A stretch of DNA of 64,000 nt from assembly GCA_964586235.1 (NCBI GenBank), contig CAZPIO010000015.1, positions 23,525-87,524 on the forward strand, in the 5' to 3' direction. The notes under the pieces are model-generated. The model was not told the origin of the DNA. It was given only the letters and a program-made list of their open reading frames with translations, and searched no databases. Numbering within the stretch: the first letter of the stretch is position 1; the number at the start of each line of letters is the position of its first letter. Of the stretch, positions 45,413 through 53,302 are shown one piece after another. Made by a program: the position numbers and the translations under genes. This DNA comes from JAUCQB01 sp964586235. Its GTDB lineage: Bacteria; Planctomycetota; Phycisphaerae; UBA1845; PWPN01.

Positions 45413-46912
45413 ATGGATTCGCCGACCCAAACCATTGTCATTGAACCGTCCTCGGTACCGCGGAGACTGTCCGCGCGGGCCTGCTTGAGACTCGTCAGGC
45501 CCGAGGCCGCCGCCCCGGCGGCAGGACGCAACTGGGTCGGCTCCTTCGGAAACTCTCTGATCGAAATGCCCTGGATGCTCTGGAGCGCCTTCGATGTCGC
45601 GGTGCTCTCGCTGGCCATCTATATGGCCTACCGCGTTCTCGTCTGGACGCCGGCTGGCGGGTGGGTCCATTTCAAGTGGTGGGAGATGTTCCTGGTCCAG
45701 GCCCCCACGATGGTAATCTCCGGCCTGGTCTTCGGACTCTACGAACAGAAAGCCCTGCTTCGACGCTCGCGCATCCTTGCTCGGTCGGTGCTCACCGCCA
45801 TGACCGCCCTGGCGCTCACCTACATCGTGATCTACTTCCTGATGTACTCGACGCACAGCCGCCGGGTCATGTTCACGGCCATGATGGGCTACCTGGCCAT
45901 CGCCCCGACCCTCCGCCTGCTCGTCTGTTCCGCGGTCAACCGCTACAGCCGCAAGTTCCTGATCGTCGGCACCGACCGCAAGTCGCAGTTGTCTCCCGAT
46001 TGCCAGGGCGACGGCCTGTCCAAGCGGTACCAGCTTGTCGGCTATGTGACCAATGACGCACTGGAGATCGGCCGCACCATCGGCAAGCACCCGGTCCTCG
46101 GCACTGTCGACGAGATCGAGCGCATCTGCCTCGAACATCAGGTCGACGAGGTCGTCGTCGGCCGCGTCGCATCCAAAAACCCCTGGGTCGTCGACAAGGC
46201 CTTGCGATGCCTCAAGATCGGCTGCCGCGTGACCAACCTGTCCACGTTCTACGAGGACATGCTCAGCGAAGTGCCCGCCTCCCTGCTCGAGCCGAACTGG
46301 TTCCTCTTCGCCGACTTCAAGCACTACCACGAAGCCCAACTCATCATGAAGCGGGTCTGCGATATTGTCCTCGCGAGCATCGGCCTGCTTCTCACGCTGC
46401 CTTTCTGGCCGCTCATCGCGATGCTCATCAAGCTCGACAGCCCGGGACCGGCGTTCTACGCCCAGACCCGTGTCGGCCTGCTGGGGCGCCATTTCCGGCT
46501 CTACAAGTTCCGTACCATGGTCCTTGGTTCTGAGAAAAACGGCCACGCCTGGGCCACCCTCAACGACCCCCGCGTCACCCGCGTCGGCCGCTACCTGCGC
46601 AAGCTCCGGATCGACGAACTGCCCCAGTTGATCAACGTCCTGACCGGCACCATGGCGGTCGTCGGCCCCCGGCCGGAACGCCCCGAATTCGTCGAGGAAC
46701 TCTCCGCCCGGATACGCTTCTACAACGAACGCCACGTCGTCAAACCCGGCCTGACCGGATGGGCCCAGATCAACTACCGCTACGGGGCCAGCGTCGAGGA
46801 CGCACAACGCAAGCTCCAACTCGACCTTTGGTACATCAAACACATGTGCGTCGAGCTCGACATGACCATCCTCTTCCGCACGCTCGGAACCCTCTTCATC
46901 GGCTCCCGGTAG
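45413..46912 (+). CDS. Polyprenyl-phosphate glycosylphosphotransferase (priming enzyme)
   Basis: 499 residues. The first half has about four hydrophobic segments and a CoA-binding-like domain (KFLIVGTDRKSQL, HPVLGTVDEIERICLEHQVDEVVVG). The C-terminal bacterial sugar-transferase domain begins at about 310: KRVCDIVLASIGLLLTLPFWPLIAMLIK, then FYAQTRVGLLGRHFRLYKFRTM, RKLRIDELPQLINVLTGTMAVVGPRPE and KPGLTGWAQINYRYG. It transfers a sugar phosphate to undecaprenyl phosphate, starting repeat-unit synthesis. No Shine-Dalgarno before ATG 45413. The stop TAG is inside a GTAG hairpin. Confidence 0.92.
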   Translation: MDSPTQTIVIEPSSVPRRLSARACLRLVRPEAAAPAAGRNWVGSFGNSLIEMPWMLWSAFDVAVLSLAIYMAYRVLVWTPAGGWVHFKWWEMFLVQAPTMVISGLVFGLYEQKALLRRSRILARSVLTAMTALALTYIVIYFLMYSTHSRRVMFTAMMGYLAIAPTLRLLVCSAVNRYSRKFLIVGTDRKSQLSPDCQGDGLSKRYQLVGYVTNDALEIGRTIGKHPVLGTVDEIERICLEHQVDEVVVGRVASKNPWVVDKALRCLKIGCRVTNLSTFYEDMLSEVPASLLEPNWFLFADFKHYHEAQLIMKRVCDIVLASIGLLLTLPFWPLIAMLIKLDSPGPAFYAQTRVGLLGRHFRLYKFRTMVLGSEKNGHAWATLNDPRVTRVGRYLRKLRIDELPQLINVLTGTMAVVGPRPERPEFVEELSARIRFYNERHVVKPGLTGWAQINYRYGASVEDAQRKLQLDLWYIKHMCVELDMTILFRTLGTLFIGSR

Positions 46913-46930
46913 GGTCCGCGCCCGCGGACC
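46906..46930 (+). repeat. REP-like GTAG hairpin overlapping a stop codon
   Basis: CCGGTAG then GGTCCGC-GCCC-GCGGACC (46913-46930 hairpin). CCGGTAGGGTCCGCGCCCGC (46906-46925) is repeated exactly at 57214-57233. The TAG is the stop of the 45413 gene. GTAG at the foot of a hairpin is the hallmark of REP elements. Confidence 0.65.
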
Positions 46931-47099
46931 TCCGGCCCCAGAATCCCTTTCCGCTGGCCCCAGAATCCGTGCTGGGGCCCCGTGGTGAAGATTCCCATCC
47001 TCATCAGTGCCGAATTTGGAACGGTCTCCGCCATGCGTGCGATGCTTCCGGTCGTACTCTGGCTGATCGCTGAAAGCTGATCGCTGACCGCTTCTTCGT

Positions 47100-47129
47100 A
47101 ACTTCACCACCCCTCCGCAGCATCCGATA
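47100..47129 (+). promoter_or_regulatory. Bipartite AACTTC-N18-CCGATA motif
   Basis: AACTTC (47100-47105), 18-bp spacer, CCGATA (47124-47129), only 22 bp before the 47152 start, so a transcript would have a short leader that still includes the GAGAGGA ribosome-binding site. Confidence 0.42.
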
Positions 47130-47151
47130 ACTACGCGAGAGGAACCGTTGC

Positions 47152-48579
47152 ATGAACGACACCGTCCTGCTGGTCAATCCACCCGCCGAAATCCCCCGGG
47201 AGTGCTACGACACGCCCGACTACCCGGCCATCGGCATCGCCTGCGTGGCTGGCTATCTGCTGAAAAACGGCATCCCCTGCGCCGTCATCGACGGCAAGCT
47301 CGCCCGCTTGACCGTGGACGAGACCATCGAGCAGATCATCCATCGCCGGCCGCGGATCCTCGGCCTGACCGCCATGACCCACATGATCGCCACCACTCAC
47401 AAAATCGCCGCCGCGGTCAAGGCTCGCTGCCCGGACACGATCATCGTCCTCGGCGGCTTCCACGGCACCTTCCTGCCCGAGCGGACTCTGCGCGAGTTCC
47501 CGAGCTTCGACTACATCGTGGTCGGTGAGGGCGAGATCGCCTTCCACAAGTTCGTCCAGGCGGCGCTCGCCGGCGGTAACCCGTGCGACATTCCCGGTAT
47601 CGCCAGCCGGCAAGGGGAGCAGATTCGAGTCAACGGCCGGGGCGAGATCGCCCAGGACCTCGACGATCTCGGCATGCCCGCCTGGGAGCTTTTCCCGCCC
47701 GCCCGGATGTATCCGGTCATGACCCAGCGAGGCTGCCCCTTCGGCTGCAACTTCTGCAGCCGGCCCTATGGCCGCAAGGTCCGCCGCCGCAGCGTCGCTC
47801 ATGTCATCACCGAGATCAAACGCAACCTCGACCAGTTCGCCTGCACGGCCACCGACTTCTACGACGAGACCTTCACCGTCAACAAGCATCACGCCGCCGA
47901 CTTGTGCAAAGCCTTGATCGCCGAAGGCCTCCATCGCCGGGTCCGCTTCTGGGCCTACGTCCACGCCAACACCATCGACTTGCCGACGGCCAGGCTGCTC
48001 AAAGAGGCGAATTTCACCAGCGTCGGTTTCGGCGTCGAGTCGGGCAATCCCGGCATCATGAGCCGGATGAAAAAGGGCGTGGGCCCGGAGGATGTGCTTC
48101 GGGCGGCCCGCGTGCTGCGCGAGGCCGGCCTCGACTTCGCCGCGTATTTCATCATCGGCCATCCCCACGAGACCCGCGAAACCGCCCGCGACACCATCCG
48201 CCTGGCCGCGAAGGTCAACCCCAACTCGGTCGCAATCGGCCTGATGGTGCCGTACCCCGGCTCGGAGATCTGGGAACTGGCCACCCGAGGCCAGGGCGGC
48301 TACAAACTGATCGGCGTCAACTGGGCGGACTTCAACAAGCAGATCGGCAACGCCCTCGAACTCGAAAGCCTTCCCCGCAAGACCATGGAGTGGCTCCAGC
48401 TCAAGGGCTATCTCCACGTCTACCTGCGTAACCTCCGCTTTCGCGAGATGTTCGAGGCCGTCTGGATCAACCGCAAACGCATCGCTTTCATCCTCCGCAA
48501 ACTCATCCGCCCCACCCCCCGCGCTGCCAGCAGCTCCTGGTTCGAACGACCTGCGCCTGCTCCGACGACCATGACGTAG
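47152..48579 (+). CDS. B12-binding-domain radical SAM protein
   Basis: 475 residues; GAGAGGA precedes the ATG. The N-terminal cobalamin-binding-like Rossmann domain (VLLVNPPAEIPRE, YPAIGIACVAGYLL, VLGGFHGTFLPE, YIVVGEGE) is followed by the radical SAM core with CPFGCNFC (CxxxCxxC) near 198 binding the 4Fe-4S cluster. FWAYVHANTIDLPTARLLKEA and GFGVESGNPGIMSRMKKG are conserved TIM-barrel motifs. Such enzymes often methylate or rearrange unreactive carbons on lipids, sugars or antibiotics. The substrate here is unknown; the position at the end of the locus suggests glycan or lipid-carrier modification. Confidence 0.88.
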   Translation: MNDTVLLVNPPAEIPRECYDTPDYPAIGIACVAGYLLKNGIPCAVIDGKLARLTVDETIEQIIHRRPRILGLTAMTHMIATTHKIAAAVKARCPDTIIVLGGFHGTFLPERTLREFPSFDYIVVGEGEIAFHKFVQAALAGGNPCDIPGIASRQGEQIRVNGRGEIAQDLDDLGMPAWELFPPARMYPVMTQRGCPFGCNFCSRPYGRKVRRRSVAHVITEIKRNLDQFACTATDFYDETFTVNKHHAADLCKALIAEGLHRRVRFWAYVHANTIDLPTARLLKEANFTSVGFGVESGNPGIMSRMKKGVGPEDVLRAARVLREAGLDFAAYFIIGHPHETRETARDTIRLAAKVNPNSVAIGLMVPYPGSEIWELATRGQGGYKLIGVNWADFNKQIGNALELESLPRKTMEWLQLKGYLHVYLRNLRFREMFEAVWINRKRIAFILRKLIRPTPRAASSSWFERPAPAPTTMT

Positions 48580-48640
48580 CTCTGGTACCCGCGCAAGCCG
48601 TCATTCAGACCCTCCTCTGAAGACGCACCTCCGATCTAGA

Positions 48641-48727
48641 GTGGTCAGGCTCATCTGGCAGGCAGGTAGACGCTACGAGCAGGACCCGGAGGGGCACAGG
48701 TACGAGGAGGACCTCGACGATGCGTAG
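48641..48727 (+). CDS. Tiny ORF before the antitoxin, possible toxin remnant
   Basis: GTG 48641 encodes 28 residues (VVRLIWQAGRRYEQDPEGHR ...) and overlaps the start of the HTH gene by 8 bp, carrying its GAGGAGGA ribosome-binding site. It sits where a HigB-type toxin usually lies but is far too short. It may be the tail of a lost toxin or a chance ORF. Confidence 0.25.
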   Translation: MVRLIWQAGRRYEQDPEGHRYEEDLDDA

Positions 48728-49037
48728 GAAAACGGCAGACGCTTTGAAAATCCTGGACAAGATGCTCGGTGACGACCGCAAGCAGCGCGAACTCATAGAG
48801 AAAGCGACTCTCAATTGCCGGGTCGCCCAAATGATCTATGATGCCCGAACAGCGGCGGGCCTGACGCAGGCACAGTTGGCCGAACTCATCGGTACCAGTC
48901 AGCCGACCATCGCCCGACTCGAAGACGCTGACTACGAAGGACACTCGCTCTCCATGCTCCAGCGGATTGCTGCCGCGCTCCATCGGCCTCTGGTGATCTC
49001 GTTTGGCCCTCCAAAGACAGAAATGCAGAGAGCGTAA
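48720..49037 (+). CDS. XRE-family HTH antitoxin-like regulator
   Basis: 105 residues with GAGGAGGAC upstream of ATG. The helix-turn-helix is at about 47-75: GLTQAQLAELIGTSQPTIARLEDADYEG, with SLSMLQRIAAALHRPLVISF as the final helices and strand. The form matches HigA-like antitoxins. No intact toxin gene precedes it, so it is likely an orphan or solitary regulator left from a broken pair. Confidence 0.8.
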   Translation: MRRKTADALKILDKMLGDDRKQRELIEKATLNCRVAQMIYDARTAAGLTQAQLAELIGTSQPTIARLEDADYEGHSLSMLQRIAAALHRPLVISFGPPKTEMQRA

Positions 49038-49423
49038 GCCCACTTTCGAGGCGATTGGACCGCCCAGAATACCCGTGCCGCTGGGGCCGTAGAGGAAGAC
49101 CCGCTCATTGTGCTCGACGGCCTCGGCCAGGTCGCGGGCGGCCTCGGTCCAGCCCTTGACACACGGCCGACTCTTCGTGTCGCGGTCGCCGACCGGCGGC
49201 CTCGCCGCTGCCGCGTGTCAAGGGCCAGACGAAGGTGGGATCGGGCTGGGGGATCAGGGGGTGCTCGATGCTGTAGCGACAAGACCGTGCCGACAGATCC
49301 GAATTGGGGAACCTGACGGAAGCTGTCAGCGATCACCCATTAGCCACGAGGAGGCGGACGGTTCTCGACGACAGTCTGGCCAATCCACCCGATGTGGCGT
49401 TCGATGCCGCCGGCGACGGTTGG
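49038..49423. other. Decayed coding remnants
   Basis: No intact gene. The minus strand has ATPase-like fragments (AARDLAEAVEHNERVFLYGP then SGTG, a Walker A-like stretch) around 49040-49145. The first copy of the 53-bp repeat is at 49203-49255. It looks like debris of accessory genes. Confidence 0.45.
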
Positions 49424-49888
49424 TTACCGTTGCTTTCGCCCGGCCTGCCGGACGATCCGCTGGGGCTCGCGTCGAGCGATCTCCTCTTGGAGTGCCTTGA
49501 GATGGGCGCCGAGCCTTTCAACGTCGTGGTCGAAACGAGCGGACAACTCGTACTTGATGGCCCGGACCTCGTCGATGAGCGGGTCGCCGGTCGGCGCGGG
49601 CGGTCCAGGTGGAAGGCCACGGGGACGGACGGGATCGGATGCCGATACGTCAGATGCGTTCATGATTCGGTCCCCCAGAAGACATCCGGCGTGAGGATTT
49701 CCGGTGCGATGTAGCCACATCGGGCGCAGATGCGAGCCAGATGCTCCCGCTTGTTCACATTGGCCAGATGCTTGACATTCCAACTCACCATATATTGTAT
49801 CCCATGCACGGCCGCCACGGCAACGTGGATCGGATCGCCGCTGCCGCGCGTCAAGGGCCAGACGAAGGCCGGATCGGGCCGGGAGATC
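49203..49888. repeat. Pair of 53-bp direct repeats
   Basis: 49203-49255 and 49836-49888 match at 48 of 53 positions. On the minus strand both encode PDPxFVWPLTRGSG. The second copy is fused to the PIN-domain remnant in place of its normal N-terminus, suggesting recombination between copies. Confidence 0.7.
49424..49663 (-). CDS. Small partner protein of a PIN-type toxin
   Basis: 79 residues from ATG 49663, overlapping the PIN frame stop by 4 bp. A Pro-rich N-terminus is followed by DPLIDEVRAIKYELSARFDHDVERLG and a charged helix. Short proteins of the form DPIIDEVRxIRxxLxxRFxYD commonly accompany PIN-domain genes in planctomycete and cyanobacterial genomes. The pairing supports a toxin-antitoxin origin; which role it plays is not shown. 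Confidence 0.6.
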   Translation of the reverse strand: MNASDVSASDPVRPRGLPPGPPAPTGDPLIDEVRAIKYELSARFDHDVERLGAHLKALQEEIARREPQRIVRQAGRKQR

Positions 49889-49983
49889 GGCACCGCGCTC
49901 CTGGCGCTGGTTTTACGCCAATCTCCTCGCGGGCCTCTCCAAGGCTGACAGCCCCCTGCCTCCCGCAGTAGAATGCCAGTCAA
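49660..49983 (-). pseudogene. 5'-truncated PIN-domain (VapC-like) toxin
   Basis: The C-terminal about 58 residues are a clear PIN domain end: GDPIHVAVAAVHGIQYMVSWNVKHLANVN, with the catalytic-type Asp in DPIHVA and the SWNxKHLAN motif. The N-terminal part, which should start with a xxDTS strand, is replaced by unrelated sequence from the 53-bp repeat. It therefore lacks part of the metal site and is probably inactive. Confidence 0.7.
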
Positions 49984-50008
49984 TGGTTAACACCACCGGT
50001 GCATCGCA

Positions 50009-50707
50009 ATGATCGACCAGAACTCAACGGGTCGCGGCCCCTCGCAACGTGTCGGCAAGCAGGTCGTCCTGCCCTGGCGGCAGTCGATTCGCATCTGCGC
50101 CGGTACGATCAGAACCCGCCCCTCGCGGTCGCTGCTGACGCTGTCCGGCGTGGTCCTGGCGGTCGCGTTCATGGCCGGGGTGATGACCTCCGCACGGCTG
50201 GTCGACGCCGTTGTCCAGTCGGGCGATACCAACACCGTATTCGCCCTCTCGCGCAGTATGGGCCTGGACGTCGGCAGCGAGGCCGCCCGGCTGATCCAGC
50301 AGCGGCGAGACACCTGGTTGATCGGCCTGTCGGTCGCGGTGGCCACCGTCGGCATCGCCAACTCCGTCCTCATGAGCGTGACTGAACGGTTTCGCGAGAT
50401 CGGCACCATGAAGTGCCTCGGGGCCCTCGACTCGTTTGTCGTCCGCCTCTTTTTCCTGGAGAGCGCTTTCGCCGGCCTGCTCGGCTCGGCCATCGGGGCC
50501 GTCATCGGCATCGTCCTGGCCGCCGGACGCATTGCGGTGGTCATCGGGCTGGGCGCACTGCCCTTCGGGCCGCTGGCCGTTGCCGCTATACGCGTCCTGG
50601 CCTTCGCCCTGGCCGTCGGCACGATGATCACCGTCGTGGCCGCGATATACCCCGCCTACGTCGCCGCCCGGATGCAACCCGTGGAGGCCCTGAGGGTCGA
50701 GGAGTGA
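50009..50707 (+). CDS. Compact FtsX/MacB-type ABC permease
   Basis: The 232-residue protein has one N-terminal helix (SLLTLSGVVLAVAFMAGVM) and three C-terminal helices (WLIGLSVAVATVGIANSVLMSV; LFFLESAFAGLLGSAIGAVIGIVLAAG; LAFALAVGTMITVVAAIYPAYVAARMQPVEALR), the FtsX core topology. The periplasmic domain that normally separates helices 1 and 2 (about 200 residues) is only about 45 residues. REIGTMKCLGA is the coupling motif. It pairs with the LolD-type ATPase 2 bp downstream. Confidence 0.85.
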   Translation: MIDQNSTGRGPSQRVGKQVVLPWRQSIRICAGTIRTRPSRSLLTLSGVVLAVAFMAGVMTSARLVDAVVQSGDTNTVFALSRSMGLDVGSEAARLIQQRRDTWLIGLSVAVATVGIANSVLMSVTERFREIGTMKCLGALDSFVVRLFFLESAFAGLLGSAIGAVIGIVLAAGRIAVVIGLGALPFGPLAVAAIRVLAFALAVGTMITVVAAIYPAYVAARMQPVEALRVEE

Positions 50708-50709
50708 CC

Positions 50710-51501
<792 letters not shown>

Positions 51502-51822
51502 CCACGGCACACAGAGCCGCCGAAGGAGACATGCATAAGAACCCTCCCTAATTTGACAGTGCCCTCTTATACCCCACTTGTTGAGCCGATTGAGACGCAC
51601 TGAGACCAGTCGCCGCAAGGACTTATCGGCTCCGCCGGGGTGAATGTCTCTGGCGAAAACCGGCTCCTCTGACCGATAAAAGACTCCCAGACGAGGTCTC
51701 TATGCCGCCCCGGCGGTCAGAAAATGCCCCTGTGGATTGTCGGAGGGGCTTGAGAATCTTATATTTAGGTAGATGAGCCGTGCGAGGCAGACGAGCCGCC
51801 CGCAAGAGGATCTTATAGCACC
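51502..51822. other. Intergenic region with promoter
   Basis: About 320 bp without a gene. It contains the promoter at 51737-51765. Confidence 0.6.
51737..51765 (+). promoter_or_regulatory. Sigma70-type promoter for the 51823 gene
   Basis: TTGTCG (51737-51742), 17-bp spacer, TATATT (51760-51765), about 57 bp before the ATG. AT-rich against a GC-rich background. Confidence 0.55.
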
Positions 51823-53145
51823 ATGTTGACTGTTCACGTGCCGATTGCCGGACGTCCGTCTCAAGAGCCGACCATCGGCCCGGCTCCCTGGATTGTCACT
51901 TCCCCTCCCGGACCCATGGCTACCCTGGCCCTCGCCCACGATCGACGGGCTGCCGCCTCACCGGGTGGTTGGCCCTATCCGCTCGTCATACGTCGCGCCA
52001 GGGGAACAGTGGTCGAGGATCTCGACGGCAACCGGTATCTCGATTTCACTGCCGGCGCCCTCTCGTACGTTTGCGGACATGCTCACCCGATGGTGGTCCG
52101 GGCCGTACAAGAGCAGGTCGAGCGGATGGCCCGATCCTGCAGCGGCGAATTCACCAGCGAGCCGTTGATGGCCCTGGCCCGAAAGCTCGCCCATCATGCG
52201 CCAACCCGCGGTGACAACCGGGTCCTCTTCGCCAACAGCCGGATGCAGTCGCTCGACGCAATCCTGCGAATGGTCCGGCGGCGGACAAATCGCCACCGGG
52301 TGGTCGCGTTTGACGGCAACTCACACAACCGCGGCCTGGCCGCCCTGACGCTCGAACTGAGCCGCCCGCATCATCGCCGGCGCGTGCCCCCGGCCGCCTG
52401 GGTCGTCGACAGCCTGCCCTACGGCAGCATGGCGGCGGTGGCCGAATACTTCCGTAGCGGATTCGGCGACGAAGTCGCGGTCATGTTCGCCGAGCCGATG
52501 CTCACGGAAGAGGACTACGAGGTCCCGCCCACCGACTTCCTCCCCGAACTCCGCCGGCTGTGCGACGAGCACGGTATCCTCCTGGCCATGGATGAGACGA
52601 GAACCGGCATGGGCCGCACCGGCAGAATGTACTGCTGCGAGCATTTCAACGTTCGCCCGGACCTGCTGCTGGCGGCCACGGGCCTCAACAGCGGTATGCC
52701 CATCCACGCCGTTATTGCCCCGGAATCATTGCTCAGCAGCGATGAGGGCCTGCTGAGCGCTCCGTACGTCGGCAACCCCATGAGCTGCGCGGCCTCTCTA
52801 GCCTCGATCGAGGCTCTCGAAAAGCATCTCATCGCCAATGCCGCGCGCCTCGCGCCGATCTTCCTGTCGAAACTCGAACAGATCGACGGGCGTCAGCGAT
52901 GTCTGGGCTCGCCCCGCGGCATGGGCCTGCTGCTCGCCGTCGACGTCCGCAAGCCGCGGCGTTCCCAGATGTCCGCCGCGCAACTCCGCGAACGCATCAT
53001 TACCGAGTCCTACCGCCGCGGACTGCTCCTGTGGGGCTGCGGCGACACGACTATTCGCTTCTGCCCCCCGCTCTGCATCAACCGCGTCCAGGTCGAAGTC
53101 GGCCTCGACGTCTTCGAGGAAGCCGTCGCCACAGTCACCGCGTAA
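51823..53145 (+). CDS. Class III aminotransferase-fold pseudoenzyme lacking the PLP lysine
   Basis: 440 residues spanning the family: VVEDLDGNRYLDFTAGALSYVCGHAHP, AVMFAEPMLTEEDYEVPPTDFL, and LAMDETRTGMGRTGRMYCCEHF with the PLP-ring Asp at 257. The Schiff-base Lys, normally 29 residues later in a AKGxxxGxP motif, is Thr286 (ATGLNSGMP, codon ACG). The phosphate-cup motif SG(T/S)EANE reads SRMQSLDA, and the GEGG loop is lost. Ordinary transamination is therefore not expected. It could be a regulatory or binding protein. It follows the polysaccharide and ABC genes and has its own promoter. Confidence 0.85.
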   Translation: MLTVHVPIAGRPSQEPTIGPAPWIVTSPPGPMATLALAHDRRAAASPGGWPYPLVIRRARGTVVEDLDGNRYLDFTAGALSYVCGHAHPMVVRAVQEQVERMARSCSGEFTSEPLMALARKLAHHAPTRGDNRVLFANSRMQSLDAILRMVRRRTNRHRVVAFDGNSHNRGLAALTLELSRPHHRRRVPPAAWVVDSLPYGSMAAVAEYFRSGFGDEVAVMFAEPMLTEEDYEVPPTDFLPELRRLCDEHGILLAMDETRTGMGRTGRMYCCEHFNVRPDLLLAATGLNSGMPIHAVIAPESLLSSDEGLLSAPYVGNPMSCAASLASIEALEKHLIANAARLAPIFLSKLEQIDGRQRCLGSPRGMGLLLAVDVRKPRRSQMSAAQLRERIITESYRRGLLLWGCGDTTIRFCPPLCINRVQVEVGLDVFEEAVATVTA

Positions 53146-53204
53146 TCCCCCGAAAGTGCAGCGCTGCTCCGCAAGCCCGGTCGCTGGCTCTCGAATAATA
53201 AGCA

Positions 53205-53233
53205 GGCAGGCAGCGCTCCCCGTGCTGCCTGCC
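53205..53233. terminator. Bidirectional hairpin between convergent genes
   Basis: GGCAGGCAGC (53205-53214) pairs perfectly with GCTGCCTGCC (53224-53233) across a 9-nt loop. It lies between the ends of the 51823 (+) and degP (-) genes. There is no T tract, so termination is inferred from position. Confidence 0.55.
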
Positions 53234-53302
53234 GCCCACCCGGTATTCGTCACCGGGCGATCCCTTGCACGTATTCCTCGCGTCGGGCCTCCCTCTCCGG
53301 AG

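Noticed and set aside
46933..46980. Two GGCCCCAGAATCC units considered as a possible CRISPR start
   Set aside because: Only two short copies without spacers; no array or cas genes anywhere in the window.
45347..47110. Minus-strand open frame of 587 codons
   Set aside because: Acidic, repetitive translation opposite the priming sugar-phosphate transferase; no start signal or family motif.
47131..48417. Minus-strand open frame of 428 codons
   Set aside because: Mirror of the radical SAM gene, whose CxxxCxxC and B12 motifs are on the plus strand.
48641..48727. HigB toxin call for the tiny ORF before the HTH gene
   Set aside because: Only 28 residues and no toxin motif; kept as a low-confidence remnant instead.
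50009..50707. Considered as the missing partner of the Wzt-like ATPase
   Set aside because: It is an FtsX-type permease with its own adjacent ATPase, not a Wzm-type ABC-2 permease.
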